A stretch of 64,000 bases of DNA from Blepharisma stoltei (GCA_914767885.1 CAJZBQ010000008.1:248001-312000); one strand, 5' to 3'; positions 25,015 through 37,315 are shown, numbered from the stretch's first letter. Numbers and translations are program-made. Notes: generated by a model from the sequence alone, not told the origin.

Positions 25015-25647
25015 ATGGATATCAAAAAATGCTTTGAGCCTGCATGCCAGCAAGAAACAGAATACTTATGCAGATGCACTTCTCATGAGACATACTGATG
25101 CCAAATACACTTAGAAAAGCATTGTAAAATGACCAACATAATTCATCCTTTCGACACTATCGCTTTAGAGCTCGTTGACAGATCGAAAACAGCCGTTCTT
25201 GAGCTCCTTGAACAAGAAAAATCTGTAAGAGGCGAAACGAGAAATAAATTAATCGTTGCCTATAACCATGATAAGAGGCTTCAAGAATCGTTAAATTATT
25301 TTAACAAAGCAATTGAAATAAATCCAAACTGTGCACTTTATTATAAAAATATGGGATTTGCTATGAAAGAATTAGGTAGGCTTGAAGATGCTAAAAGGTG
25401 TTTTGCGAATGCTATTAAAGCTGGCTCAAGGTATGATTCAGCATATAATGGAATGGGGGATATCCTGTGAAATGAAAAAAGATACGAAGAGGCTTATAAT
25501 TATTATAACTGGGCAGCAAGCATAAATCCAAATTCCTCACTTTATTGAAGAAACGCTGGGGATGCTTTAAAACAGTTAAACAGGAAACAAGAGTCTAAGC
25601 AATACATAAATCGAGCTATAAGCATAGAAAAAGCTAGGAAAAAATAA
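25015..25647 (+). CDS. Short B-box-like + TPR paralogue with internal deletion
   Basis: ATG 25015 gives 210 residues with three TGA-Trp codons, ending TAA. The zinc-finger head (KCFEPAC, YLCRC, TYWCQIH, KHC) is followed after only 40 residues by the last three TPRs. Relative to the 22376 gene, the helical region and about ten TPRs are missing between RNKLI and YNHDKRLQESLNYFNKAI. The junction keeps the frame, so a shortened product is possible. Confidence 0.65.
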
Positions 25648-26368
25648 TTATTTGAAATTATTAAATAATATTCTTTATGTAAAATATGAAGAAAAAAAGA
25701 CATACTATTGGCCTGATGATAAAATTAGTGATAAATAGCTAAAATTTCACTTTTTATAATCAGAGGAAACTAGACTTTAGAAAAGATTAAAGATGCATAC
25801 TTCATTATTTAATGCAATGTCTATGTTGAATTATGAGACTCTTTCAACTGTAGGCGAATTAATAGGTGATCCACCTTATAGATAGCTATCCTTTGCCTCT
25901 GTTACTTGTACTGCCCTGAAACTTTTCTTATATATAAGGGGCTGATGCTGGGAAAAGGATTTTCTAAAAGCTTTCAAAAGATGAGCTCTTAATTTGTGAA
26001 TCATGGAGAAAACGCTAATTCGATTGCCTAGCTCCGTTTTGTCGTTCATCTGCTTATACTGCAGTAAATATTCTTAAATTTCGAGGATCCTATGGTATAG
26101 GCATTTACTTGCATTTCTGAATTTTAGAGAAAATTATAATCCAAACAGCACTTTCCTAAATATTAACAAGCTTATGCAAGTTATTTATTAAATTAAAGAT
26201 TTAAATATCACAAAAAATTAATTTACGTTAAAATGATTTATAGGCTCTTAAAATCTTTAATTTATTGATTATGAATCAAGTTTTTGATTAAAGCTGCAAA
26301 AGTGAGGCTATTATTTTGCTATAATCTCTCTAAATTCTTTGAGTATTTAAGGAAATATAAATATTGGC
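25648..26368. other. Intergenic, no gene seen
   Basis: No ORF or recognisable repeat. A GC-richer patch lies around 25,840-26,130. Confidence 0.5.
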
Positions 26369-26700
26369 ATGAAGTGCTGCTTTGAGCTATTCCGCCAACA
26401 AGAAATATATTATGGATGTAAATTTTATCCCCTGAGACATAATCATGCAGTAATCACTATCCTCGAGTAAAAATTACTTTGCTGATTGAGTTTTTAAGAA
26501 AAAAAATTTTGTTTTCAATATGAAATTTAACTTAAATTTTTTTCTTTAATGGCAAGCCTCTCTAAATTAATAGGTGAGGCTGAAGGATTTGTATAAAAAA
26601 GTTAATTAAAAGTTTTAACACAATTGGTGCAAATTAAGTAACAAAATTGATCCTTTTGACACCATTTCTTTAAGGCTTGTTGAAGGATCAAGCAATTGCA
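26369..26700 (+). pseudogene. Decayed fourth B-box/TPR paralogue
   Basis: Starting at ATG 26369 the translation MKCCFELFRQQEIYYG mirrors the zinc-finger head of the upstream paralogues, then breaks. A later piece near 26,650 reads DPFDTISLRLVEGSS, matching HPFDTIALELVDRSK of the 25015 gene. Stops and frameshifts separate the pieces and no TPRs remain. It marks the end of the tandem family. Confidence 0.6.
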
Positions 26701-27937
26701 TAGATTGAATATTTCTTAGTATTAGACCATGGTCACTGCGCCAAGAGAGGTAGTTTAAACTAATGGCATTGCTGAGCTCCCCAGGAAGGGAATTTACAAT
26801 TGCATAGATTGAAGTATTTTAAATGCTGTTGAATTTAATTTTGCAAATAGTCCTTTAAGTTATATTATAAGTTTGCATGTCGGGACAACCCTCCAAAAAT
26901 AATGTAACCGCTTTAAAGCATTTATTTATACCTGATTTAATTATAAAATATAAAATTTAATTAAATTCAGCTTCCTGGAGCTAGGGAAATAATACTGGCT
27001 ATATTTGTAGGAGGATTATTTTCTAGCCATTAATTTGTTTTCTATCTCTCCCCCATGGTTAGGGTGCATGATCTTATTAGTCTGATAATGGGAGTATTTT
27101 ATAGGGTCTAAAATAAAGAACTAGGCATAATATTTGATAATTTAATTAATAAAATTAATATTTTAGGATGTAAACTGTTTAAAATTTAATAGATTTTACG
27201 ATTATAATAAATAAAATATTTTATGCAAACATAATTTCTAATAAAAAAAACAAATTTTGGAAGCTTAATTTTCTTGTAAAGTAGGGTTTTTGATATTTCG
27301 TTCTCAAAAACGTAGGAGTAAGTTAAACTTGTAGTAGCTTCTATGAATTCCAGTGCATCCAATATAGCTTAGCTGCTTTTATGGCATAATATTGAGCAAA
27401 ATATGACTTAAAATTTATGCTTCTTATATTTGTTAGTAATGATTAGCAAAATTAATGGCAGCTGACAATGATTTAAGCAATAAAACCATGATTAGTTACT
27501 TATATTTCAAAATGCCATCTTTTATTTAAGAAGTGTTAAAATCTGAAACACTGAAAATAAAGATCTATTAATAATAAGATATAAGTTAAATTTTGAATAG
27601 GTATTATTGGGTTAAAAGCCCTTCCAGCTTTAATTTTTAAAGCCATATACAAAATTAAAGATGGCAGATTTTTTAAAAATGTTAAATCCGATCTGGAAAA
27701 TTAAGATCTAACAATAATAAGATTAAAATATAAATTTTGATCAAAAACGTATTATTGGTCGTGATGCTAAAAAGAATTTCTATTAATTAAAATATATATG
27801 CTTAAATTGCTATATTTTTATGTTTTTAGACTCTTAGGGGTATAATTTAATTATTTATTTCATTAGTTCTATATAGAATTATTAATTATCTAAATTTTAT
27901 TAACTAAGAGTATTCATAATGATGGATAAATGAGAAT
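26701..27937. other. Intergenic with a diverged ~150-bp duplication
   Basis: AT-rich and without genes. Two related stretches at about 27,510-27,610 and 27,660-27,765 share AATAATAAGAT and (G)TATTATTGG blocks in the same order, suggesting an old tandem duplication. Confidence 0.45.
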
Positions 27938-30488
27938 TTACCAGATACTGGTAAAATCAAGTCCGTTAAAAAAATTTCCCCACACATTGCATAATATTAC
28001 AATTCTCCTAATATAAGAAGCAGCAGACATATAGATTTCTCCTTTATTATATGAGTAATATGCTTGAGCTGCGCTATAATTGATTACCGAGCTTGCTATT
28101 CGTTTCCATTTATATTCATCTCCAATATCACTTTCAAAAATCCTCCCATAACACTCAATCAAGTACAATTTCTCTAAATTTACAAATATTTTTCTGGTGT
28201 TCTCTTCAAAATTGTAAGGAATTGTTGAAAAAGAGTCAATATCAGGAGAATAAATAAAAATATTCTTACTTTCATGCCCAGAAACCAAAATATTACCATT
28301 AAATATTGTGCTATTACATAAATAATCTGGATTCGGCATTGGCATTAGCTTTATTCAACGATTTCTTTCTAAGTTCCCCCTCTCTTTAAATTCGAACAAT
28401 TTTTTTAAAAAAATTAAATTAAATTTTTCTCAACAAAAAAATTTATAAAGTTGAAAATAAATTTAGCCTGCATTTTTGAATTTTAAAATAATTTATAAAG
28501 AATTAATTCAAAAAATAATCAATCTGGTTTTAAAACTCTTTAACTAGTATTCTAACTTTGTTTTTTCTTTAAATGATTAATAAAATATAATATTTTGTTA
28601 TTCCTATTGAAAAATTAATTTAATCTAATTTAAAGGGTTGGAGCACCCAACTTAAAAGGGGAAATAAATCAAATTAGCTGATAAGGGTAAATTTCCATTA
28701 TAATTTGTTCCTCCAAAGCAATAAACGCCTTTATTAAAATAAATATATCTTTTAGCTTAGCATCTGCGGTATGAAATATATACTGAAATTTTGACTAATT
28801 AATTAAGAAAGTGTAGCTGATGATCCATAACAATAGGCTCCAAATGGCAGATTCCGAATTTTACAATTTTTACTAACTATTAATGCAAGTCCAGAAGTCG
28901 GTTCACGTTTCCCAAAGCAGAATAATTCGCCATTTGGAAGCTGAGCTATGCATGTCCCACTGTTTAACGACTGAGGAGTCTCCAAAATTTTTACGTTTTC
29001 TCTTTCATTTTCAGTGTCATAAACAGTCAAATAAGTATTTTTTTCGTTGCATTGGCTAGTAAGATAAAGCGAAGTGATTTGGCTATAAGAGTCTTTATAT
29101 TCTTGGTATGCTTGGCTTATTGATTGATGCAATGACAAATTTTCATACAATGAGCAAGTTTTCCTAAACTCTAGCTCTATTTCTGGGCTATTATTTAGTC
29201 TATTGAGAATTTCGGAGCTTTTAGCTACTAGCTCTTGATTAATTCGTGATAGGTCAGGCAGATTTTGCTCCTGAAAGCTTTGGCTTATAGCGATATCATC
29301 TATTTTTTTGTTGAGATCTTTTAAAGTTGAATTAATTTGCGAACTAAATGAATTTATTTGACTTTCAAATTTAAGCTCTACTTCTTCCCTCCCCCTCCAG
29401 TCTTTAAACTTTATCTTACTCCTGCCTTTCTTAATGAGTAAAATTGTTTTTACTTACTTAATATTTTTTTTTAAATAAAATGCTAATAATTTATGAATTT
29501 ATGCTAATATTGCAAATTTAATAGGATGGCTAATAATATATAATTTTTTTGCATAAAATTTAATAGAATCGCTATAATAATATATAAATTTTTTTATATA
29601 AAGCAATAGATTTAAAAAATTGCTCTAATATAAAGGAAGAAGATTTAAGGTTTTTGATTTCATTTTCTAGCTTTGAAATAGAAAAATTCACTTCTGCAAA
29701 TTTTTCATTAATTGCTTTATCATTTTCTTCTAATCTTTTTTCTATGTTTAAGAGTCTTTTGCCCAGAAAAGTTTCCAATTTTTCTTCAATAGAGTATTCA
29801 ATCTTCCTTTGCATTTCTTCGATTGATTCGAGCATTGTTAAATATGGGTATTTACTAGATGGCTGACTAAAAGTAAACATATGGTAAAATATGATTTTAT
29901 GCATAATTTTAAAAGATCTTCTCAATAGATTTATTTCAGACTGACTATTATGCTGATTAATGCTTTGATATGGCTGACTAATGCTTTGATATAAAGGCAT
30001 TTCCTCAGGATATTTGGTTGGAAATATTTTATTATGAGATCTTTGCTCTGAAAAGTGTAAATAAATTGTCTTAACTCCCCCCCCTCCGTGAGTGAACAAA
30101 ACCATTAGAAAAATCGCTATTTTGTGCCCAAAAACCCACCCTCCGTGAGTGAACAAAAATTTTTTTAATAGAAAAATTTTTTATGGAAAAAAATTTGATA
30201 TATAAGTGATAACTATTATAATGAAATCTAGAGCTAATTCTGTTTAATTTTTAACAAATTGCATTTTAAAATATAAAAATTTTATAAATTAAATTAATAT
30301 TTGCTTTCCAATTTTTGCAAATTAGGATTTTTTTTAAAATTCGAAGAAAAAAAAAATCCTATAAAATTTATATATAAATCTTTTTAAAAAAAAAAAATTA
30401 ACCCCCCTCCGTGAGTGAACAAAATTTTTTTGTTCACTCACGGAGGGGGGGGAGTAAGAGGAAAAGCGTCTCAATCAAAAAAATGCAT
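27938..30488 (-). CDS. Coiled-coil + Kelch-like propeller protein, four insertions
   Basis: From ATG 30488 the minus strand reads MHFFDWDAFPLK, then a MITE, then coiled coil (MLESIEEMQRKIEYSIEE..), then a Kelch-like domain with LPNGELFCFGK, GVYCFGGTNYNG and IFNGNILVSG, ending TAA 27938. Removing the MITE (30075-30454) and the TA-bounded segments 29379-29630, 28746-28805 and 28370-28683 gives one frame of about 515 residues. The 35-kb paralogue supports the junctions. Kelch repeats form beta-propellers for protein binding. There is no TPR tail, unlike the paralogue. Confidence 0.7.
28370..28683 (-). mobile_element. TA-bounded IES-like insertion (312 bp)
   Basis: It splits the Kelch domain. 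The edge near 28,371 reads TA-AGTTCCCCCTC, and the other end has CTTAAAAGGGGAAATA just inside. Phase is restored with the TA at 28682-28683, giving NLPL-ERNRWIK. A TA at 28688 would also fit, so the upstream edge is uncertain by a few bases. Confidence 0.6.
28746..28805 (-). mobile_element. Short TA-bounded IES-like insertion (58 bp)
   Basis: The frame stops at TAA after GSSATLS. TA-to-TA removal of 58 bp gives SATLSYIYFNKGVYCFGG, aligned with SSCIYSNSSIYCFGG of the paralogue at 36.0 kb. About 60 bp is a typical size for short ciliate IESs. Confidence 0.75.
29379..29630 (-). mobile_element. TA-bounded IES-like insertion (250 bp) in coiled coil
   Basis: The downstream edge includes GGAGGGGGAGGGAAGAAG before TA. 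Removal joins NLKSSSFI to ELKFESQINSF in phase, continuing the coiled coil. The interior is AT-rich. Confidence 0.7.
30075..30454 (+). mobile_element. MITE-like element, full copy (380 bp), in 5' coding part of Kelch gene
   Basis: Flanked by TAA (30072-30074 and 30455-30457). The left arm holds two direct copies of CTCCGTGAGTGAACAAAA about 65 bp apart. The right end is a hairpin of the same motif and its complement. The middle is AT-rich with conserved GATATATAAGTGATAA. Precise removal leaving one TAA joins DAFPLK to TIYLHFSEQ in phase. Confidence 0.9.
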
Positions 30489-30797
30489 CGAATATTATTA
30501 TTATGCAAAGCAGTAAGGATTTAATACATTTAATAGCACAATAGAGCGATATCATTATGAAAATATCATCTTGAGTGCCTTAGAAAAGCGTCAATAACTT
30601 TAAAACTGGATCTTCTTTTGCTTATTGAGAAATCTTTTAAGATCATTTACTTATTTATCTGATTTTTATATAGCAAAATTAAATTTACAAATTCTTTAAT
30701 TATTCATTAAAACTTGCTAGTAAATTATATTAAAATCAAATTGCGCACATATTAATTGATTAATTAAGTGTTTTAAACTATTTAAACCAACGTAAAA

Positions 30798-30914
30798 CTC
30801 GCTCACAGAGATTTTAAACTAGAAAACATTTTTCTGATATCGAGAAATAATGAGCTAGACTTCAAATTAATTGACTTTGGACTTTCTCGAGAAGTAAAAA
30901 AAGTGCTTATATAA
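30798..30914 (+). pseudogene. Protein kinase fragment (catalytic and DFG loops)
   Basis: A 38-codon frame reads LAHRDFKLENIFLI, then NNELDFKLIDFGLSREV, then TAA. HRDxKxxN (Leu changed to Phe) and DFG at the usual spacing identify a Ser/Thr protein kinase catalytic core, perhaps CAMK-like. No N-lobe precedes it and no APE motif follows, so it is a relic lying between MITEs. Confidence 0.75.
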
Positions 30915-31040
30915 AGATGTGGGTGCTGTTGTGCCAGAAAAATTAAAAGGATTTATTCAGCATAGGGTGTGTTATATATATTTAGCTTTTCGGAAAATGC
31001 CATTTTTTGGGAGTAAACTAAAAGAAATATTTCTTACTTA

Positions 31041-31429
31041 CTCCCCCCCCCCCCCCTCCGTGAGCGAACAAAACCATTAGAAAAATCGCCATTTTTTGAC
31101 CAAAAAAACCCACCTTCGTGAGTGAACAAAAATTTTTTTAATAGAAAAAATTTTAATGGAAAAAAATTTTGATATATAAGTGATAATTAGTATAATGAAA
31201 TCTAGAGCTAATTCTGTTTAATTTTAAACAAATTGCGTTTTAAAACATAAATTTTGCAAATTAAATTAATATTTGCTTCCCAATTTTGCAAATTAGGATT
31301 TTTTTAAATTTCGAAAAAAAAAAAATTTTTTATAAAATTTATATATAAATTTTTTTTAAAAAAAAAAATTAACCCCCCTCCGTGAGCGAACAAAATTTTT
31401 TTGTTCGCTCACGGAGGGGGGGGGGGGAG
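31041..31429 (+). mobile_element. MITE-like element, full copy (389 bp)
   Basis: Flanked by TTA at 31038-31040 and 31430-31432. It has a poly-C run after the terminal CT, two direct terminal motifs on the left, and a perfect CCTCCGTGAGCGAAC hairpin at the right end. Intergenic. Confidence 0.9.
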
Positions 31430-31661
31430 TTAATAATAAAATGGAATCATCTATTTGCAAGGAAAAGTGTAGAATAATATATCAAGGAATGCACTAAATT
31501 TTATTGTTATGCTAATAAATCCAAGCCCAGCAGAAAGAATTAGTACAAATGATGCTTTGAAGCATTTTTGATTTAAAAATGCAAGGAGAGCTTCAAATGA
31601 TAGCTCGCTTTGCTATAATAGAAATAAATAAATAATTTTATTTCATTATGGATAAGTTGTA

Positions 31662-32015
31662 CTCCCCCCCTCCGTGAGTGAACAAAACCATTAGAAAAAT
31701 CGCTATTTTAGTCCAGTGAATAAAAATTTTTTAATAGAAAAATTTTTTATGGGAAAAAATTTTGATATATAAGTGATAACTATTATCATGAAATCTCGAG
31801 CTAATTCTGTTTAATTTTAAACAAATTGCGTTTTTAAAACATAAATTTACAAATTAAATTAATATTTGCTTTCCAATTTTCGAGAAGTGGGATTTTTTTA
31901 AAATTTTGAAGAAAATCTTTCTATAAAATTTATAAATAAATTTTTTAAAACAAAAAATTAACCCCCCCTCCGTGAGTGAACAAAATTTTTTTGTTCACTC
32001 ACGGAGGGGGGGGAG
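31662..32015 (+). mobile_element. MITE-like element (354 bp), left arm partly deleted
   Basis: The second left-arm motif is shortened to CCAGTGAATAAAA. The right hairpin is perfect. Flanks are GTA on the left and TAA on the right, so the duplication has mutated or uses only TA. Intergenic, upstream of the papain-like gene. Confidence 0.85.
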
Positions 32016-32488
32016 TAAGTCTATTTAAGATTATTAAATATAAAATACCAGAATTCGAAAAAGTTTTTATCATTACTTTGCAAAGAAATGCAAAAATTGT
32101 TTAATTATGATAAATTTTGATAAAAATTGTATTTTTCTTATGATGTCATCATAGCTTCCATTACGCAGAAAAATTGGTGAAAATATAATTCAAAATGGAC
32201 AATCTATTAAGTTCACCAAAGACTAAAGAGAGCTCCAACACTCTAAAGCTAGCCATTTTCGGATCATTAATTGGCTTAGTTTACATTGCTGGGGTATTCA
32301 TGGTGTTCTCCGGCCCAAAAGTTTCAAGCTCTGCCATGTCTCAGTTTGAAGTCGAGGAGCAAGAGTTCAAGAACTACATCAATAGATATAGCAAATCTTA
32401 CAATCTTGACCAATACCTTGAGAGATTCAGAGTTTTCAGAGACAACCTTGGATTCATTAGATCTCAAAACTCCTTACTCACTTTCTTT

Positions 32489-32658
32489 TAAATTGGGACA
32501 AAAATATCCATGATTTTTCATAAAATATTTTTATAATTAATTAATTAAAAGGGTTTATTAAAATAATCATAGCTAAATTTTTGATTTTGGTAGCATTAAA
32601 TTCGAAATCAATATGTTTTATTTTCAGAGATTAATCAAAAAACGGAATTTGTCCAATA
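32489..32658 (+). mobile_element. TA-bounded IES-like insertion (168 bp)
   Basis: It interrupts the prodomain. Ends TAAATTGGGACAAA and TTTGTCCAATA are inverted repeats, and removal keeps the frame. A second TA at 32475-32476, in TACTCACTTTC like the 4405 insertion, would also be possible with another right end, so the left edge is not certain. Confidence 0.6.
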
Positions 32659-33270
32659 TTTTGCTTCAGGTGGGTCAGGAAACACCTGGGTTCTTGGAGT
32701 TAACCAATTCACTGATTTAACACCTCAAGAATTCAAGGCCAAATACCTTCAACCCAAAATCCAAGTCCCAGCTGCCAACTTACAAGCAGCAGAAATTCCT
32801 TTTGTTGGTACAGTTCCAGCCGCTATTGATTGGAGAGCTCAAGGAGCAGTCACCCCAGTTGGTACCGAAGGAAACTGCTCTTGTGACTACGCCTTCGCTG
32901 CTGTGGGAGCTGTTGAAGGAATTTGGAAAATTTCTGGAAATACCTTGACTGTCCTTTCAGTGCAAGAAATCATAGACTGCTCCACTGGCTTTTATAGCAA
33001 TATAGGCTGTAGTGGAGGATATGTTGACTACGTCTATCAATTTATTCAAATGAAAGGAATCACCTCAGCCTAGATCTACCCATATATCGAAAATGAAGGA
33101 AATTGCAATGAGGATGCTGCAGGAAGAGAAATTCTTACAATCAGTGGATTCAACCTAGTAGCATCAAGTAATCCAACAAATCTCCTATTTCAAGTCGCAA
33201 CTCAGCCTGTTTCAGTCTATGTAGAGGCAAATAATTATGTCTGGCAATATTACAAAGGAGGAGTCATCAC

Positions 33271-33339
33271 TAAATCCTTAATAAATAATCAATTTTTTTA
33301 TTATAAAAAATCAATTAAATCTTTATATAAAAATTATAG
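33271..33339 (+). mobile_element. Short AT-rich interruption in the protease domain
   Basis: Coding breaks after YYKGGVIT and resumes at [10 protein letters not shown]. The intervening ~70 bp is almost pure A/T. Every TA-TA excision leaves a TAG in frame just before AAC, so the 3' edge may be a splice site or the gene may be broken. Boundaries are approximate. Confidence 0.45.
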
Positions 33340-33525
<186 letters not shown>

Positions 33526-33528
33526 TAA

Positions 33529-34175
33529 GATTAATTTCTTTAAGAAAATCTAAATTATTGGTTTCTATTTATTTAATGATATTTTTCGTTGTAAAATAAT
33601 ATGTTTAGATCACCTTGCTATCTAATTTTAATCACAGCCGATTTCTCCATAGGATGATTCTGATTCCTAAAGCAAGATTCTTCAACATATAACTCAATAA
33701 AAAGCAAAATCGCCAAGAAAGAGATGAAACCTTAGATGAAATTAAAATAAAAATAAATATAATACAGGATAATTTTATGCAGCGCTGGGTTTTAGTATTT
33801 GCTATTTTATACTATTTTAAGCATTTTTTGATTTTTTTAGCAAATTATAGGCAAATGGTATCAAAAATAATCAAATTATGCTAAAAATAAAATATAAACC
33901 ACAGCCACTATTTACAATTCATGTTGAAAGCTCCTCCTAAAGAAGCTCCTGAACATACTATAAAAATAATAGAAGAAGTCAACATTGATGGATCAAGGGA
34001 AATGTTTAACTCCAAAAATGAAATGCTACTGACTCCAACTTAAGAGGAAAATATATAGTCAAATATCTCGGCTTTATCAGAAGCCCTAACATTTGTCCAA
34101 TTTCTTTACAAAAATCGTTACCTGCTATTTATCTAATTATTATAATGATAATCTACTATAACTAATTTTTTATTC
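33529..34175. other. Intergenic, convergent genes
   Basis: Lies between the 3' ends of the papain-like and Kelch-TPR genes. No ORF or structured element was seen. Confidence 0.5.
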
Positions 34176-36503
34176 TTATTTCTGCATTTTTTGGAGTAGT
34201 TCAATACGGTCTCGACCTAATACATCATTAATAAAATTGATATCTTTTTCAGAAAGTTTTCATTCATTCCCAGTGAAAGCGCAACCTTCTTGATTTTCTT
34301 GCATCAAATTATAAGCCCTATTAAAGTCCTGCAAAGCTGCTGCTTCTTGTCTGAGTTTAATAAATACTCTAGCTCGGTTGCATAAATGCAAAGGATTATT
34401 GGATTCAAGCTTTATTGCCTCATCATAGCATTGCATTGCTTCTTGATATCTCTCTAAAACATAAAGAGTATTGCTTTTATCATTATAATACTTGGCATTA
34501 TTTGGATTGATTTTGATTGCTTTGTCATAGCTTTCTAATGCATCTGGATATCTTCCTAATTCATTTAAAGCACATCCTTTATTATGGTAGAAACGTTCAT
34601 CGTTTGAAAAAAGTTTAATTGATTCATCATAGCATTCTACTGCTTCGGAATCTCTTCCTAATTTTTGAAGAGAAATTCCTTTATAATAGTAAAAATCAGC
34701 ATTGCTTGGATTGAGCTTGATTGCTTCGTCATAACATTCGATTACATCTAGATATTTTTTTAATTCGTAAAAAGCATTGCCTTTTTTACTGTAAAAATCA
34801 ACATTGTTTGGACTGAGTTTGATTGCTTCATCATAGCATTCGATTGAATCTAAATATCTTTTTAATTCGTAAAAAGCATTGCCTTTTTTATTGTAAAACA
34901 AAGCATTATTTGGGATGAGCTTGATTGCTTTGTCATAGCATTCGATTGCATCTAGATATCTTCCTAAATAATAAAAAGCGTTGCCTTTTTTATTGTAAAA
35001 AAAGACATTTTTTGGGTTGAGTTTGATTGCTTGGTCATAGCATTCGATTGCATCTAGATATCTTTCTAAATCATAAAAAGAGTTGCCTTTTTTATTGTAA
35101 AACAATGCGTTATTTGGATTGATTTTGATTGCTTCGTCATAGCATTGGATTGCTTCTAGATATCTTCCTAAATAATAAAAAGCGTTGCCTTTTTTATTGT
35201 AAAAAAAGACATTTTTTGGGTTGAGTTTGATTGCTTGGTCATAGCATTCGATTGCATCTAGATATCTTTCTAAATCATAAAAAGAGTTGCCTTTTTTATT
35301 GTAAAACAATGCGTTATTTGGATTGATTTTGATTGCTTCGTCATAGCATTGGATTGCTTCTAGATATCTTCCTAAATGATAAAAAGCATCGCCTTTGTTT
35401 TCATAAAAACCAGCATTCTTTGGATTGATTTTGATTGATTCGTTACAGCATTCGATTGCTTCTAGATTTTCTCCTAAAGCCTTTAGAGTATTGCCTGTTA
35501 GACTTCATTCATCTAAATAATAAGGTTCGAGCTTAAAACTCTGGTTATTGCATTTTCTTGCTTCAATTGTTTTACCTGCTCTTCTAAGTCAGACATGCTT
35601 ATTACAGTAAGTAACATCAATAATGACTTTTTGATCTAAATTAAAAAAATAATATTCTCTGCTCGATTTAGAAACAGTTGAGATGTATATTCCTCCTTTA
35701 TTATATGAACAATAAACTTGAAGAGGATTGCAATTAATTGTTGATTTTCCTACTCGTCACCAATTCATGCAACTTCCAATATCGCTTTCATAGATTGATC
35801 CATAAGGACATTCAATCAAATATAATCTATCTGCATTTATCAGGATCTTTCTTTTACCATATACAAATTCATAAGGAATCGTCGAGAAAGAGTCAATATC
35901 AATTGAGTATAACCAAAGATTTCTATTTTTAATTCCAGAAATCAAAATGTTTCCATTAAATACTATAGTATGGCATTCAGAGTCAGCTTGCGGCATCGGA
36001 GTTAATTGAATTCATCGATTTCGATCCAAATCAAATCTACTAGATAGAGTTAAATAACCTTGATTATATCCTCCAAAGCAATAGATGCTGCTGTTGGAAT
36101 AAATACATGATGAGTATAAGCAAGGAGTTCCAGATGGTAGCCAATCGATTCCACCATCCGAATCAATCAGCACTGTAATTCCAGAAGGTGGAAAATAATC
36201 ACTTCCGCCAAAACAGAATAGCTTGCCATTTGGAAGTTGAGTTATGCAAGTGCTCGAGTCTAGTGGTCTCACAGTCTCCAAGTTTTTGACTTCTTCTTGG
36301 GTTTCAGTGTTATAAATAATTAAATTAATTTTGTTGTATTTATCTTTTGTAATCGCATAAAGAGATGCTTTTTGTTGATAAGCTTTAAGATAGTCTTGGT
36401 AAGCTTGCATTAGTGGTGAATCATAAAGACTAGAATTGATCTGATATGCTAAACAATGAGTTACCAGGAAGACTGTCCATATCATACTGCATCTTGCTCT
36501 CAT
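34176..36503 (-). CDS. Kelch-like propeller + TPR fusion protein
   Basis: A single uninterrupted frame of 775 residues with four or more TGA-Trp codons, ending TAA. The N-terminus MRARCSMIWTVFLVTHC is hydrophobic, perhaps a signal sequence or a fortuitous start. A Kelch-like region follows (LPNGKLFCFGGSDYF, SIYCFGGYNQGYLTL, VFNGNILISG, YESDIGSCMNWWRVG). Then come about 12 TPRs of the form FYNKKGNAFYxLxRYLxAIECYDxAIKLNPNN, including a nearly identical pair. The Kelch part is homologous to the gene at 27.9-30.5 kb and the TPR part to the 17-25 kb family, so it is a fusion of the two local families. It has no insertions, a useful control. Confidence 0.85.
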
Positions 36504-36714
36504 GCATTATTCAGCTTGCGTGTGATATGTCTAAAAGTCAGCCTCCTCGGATGGATTGAGCAAATAAACCCTAAGCCTTCAAAATGCCTTGGATCAGGTT
36601 AGGAGGCTATTCACTCCTTCTCATTGCATGTCTGATGTTCCTGGATAAAGATTTTCTAGGAAACTGAACCTTAGGGGAGGAAATATTGCTCTCTAAATTT
36701 AATATGCGTGCCGC
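36504..36714. other. Boundary between Kelch-TPR gene and first USP copy
   Basis: GC-richer than the flanks, with no ORF. It replaces the 5' end of the first USP copy, so an insertion or deletion probably removed the first 60 codons of that gene. Confidence 0.4.
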
Positions 36715-37315
36715 TTTACTATTTTCAAATTTTTGATGGGACTCTTTTACGATTCTACACCTTATTGAATAGGAGTCTATCAGATACATTTGAAGCATTT
36801 TTTAAAAGAAATCCAATTTGCTATAATTTTATTCAGACAATAGAAAGAAGATTACCCGAAGTATCAACTGATCTTAAAAATATTCTTTTTGTTAAAAAAA
36901 AGAGTCTAAAATAAAAGAATCTATTTGTAAAGGCGAATATAAATTAATTTCCAGCTTTAATGATAAGCAAGTCTTATGCTTATTTGATGAACAGTGGTAT
37001 GATTGCAACAGCAAAGAAGCAAAACAACTACTAAAAGGACAGTTGAATTTCGTTTGCCCAACAACTTTGGTTTATTTGAGACTGAAAAAATCTTTGATGG
37101 ATCACGATATTAAAATAACATCTGAGAAAAGCCAAAGAGTACAAAAATTGCTATCTGATAATAGAGTAAAAGAACTTTACAGCAGAAACGCTTCAGCAGA
37201 GCGTACAGCTCCCTCTTCTAAAAATTGGTTTAAATCTCCTGATCCATTTCCAAGTGCGTTCAATCATAAAGCGTCTGGTACAGAATCAAAAATATTAGAA
37301 AGTGATGAATATATA

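Larger units (their letters stand above)
30489..32194. other. Intergenic MITE cluster
   Basis: Apart from two MITE copies and a kinase fragment (listed separately), the region is AT-rich and without genes. With the copy at 30075-30454, three MITEs lie within 2 kb. Confidence 0.6.

Noticed and set aside
31041-32015. CRISPR-like repeats
   Set aside because: The regularly repeated motif belongs to MITE ends. Spacing is not spacer-like and the genome is eukaryotic.
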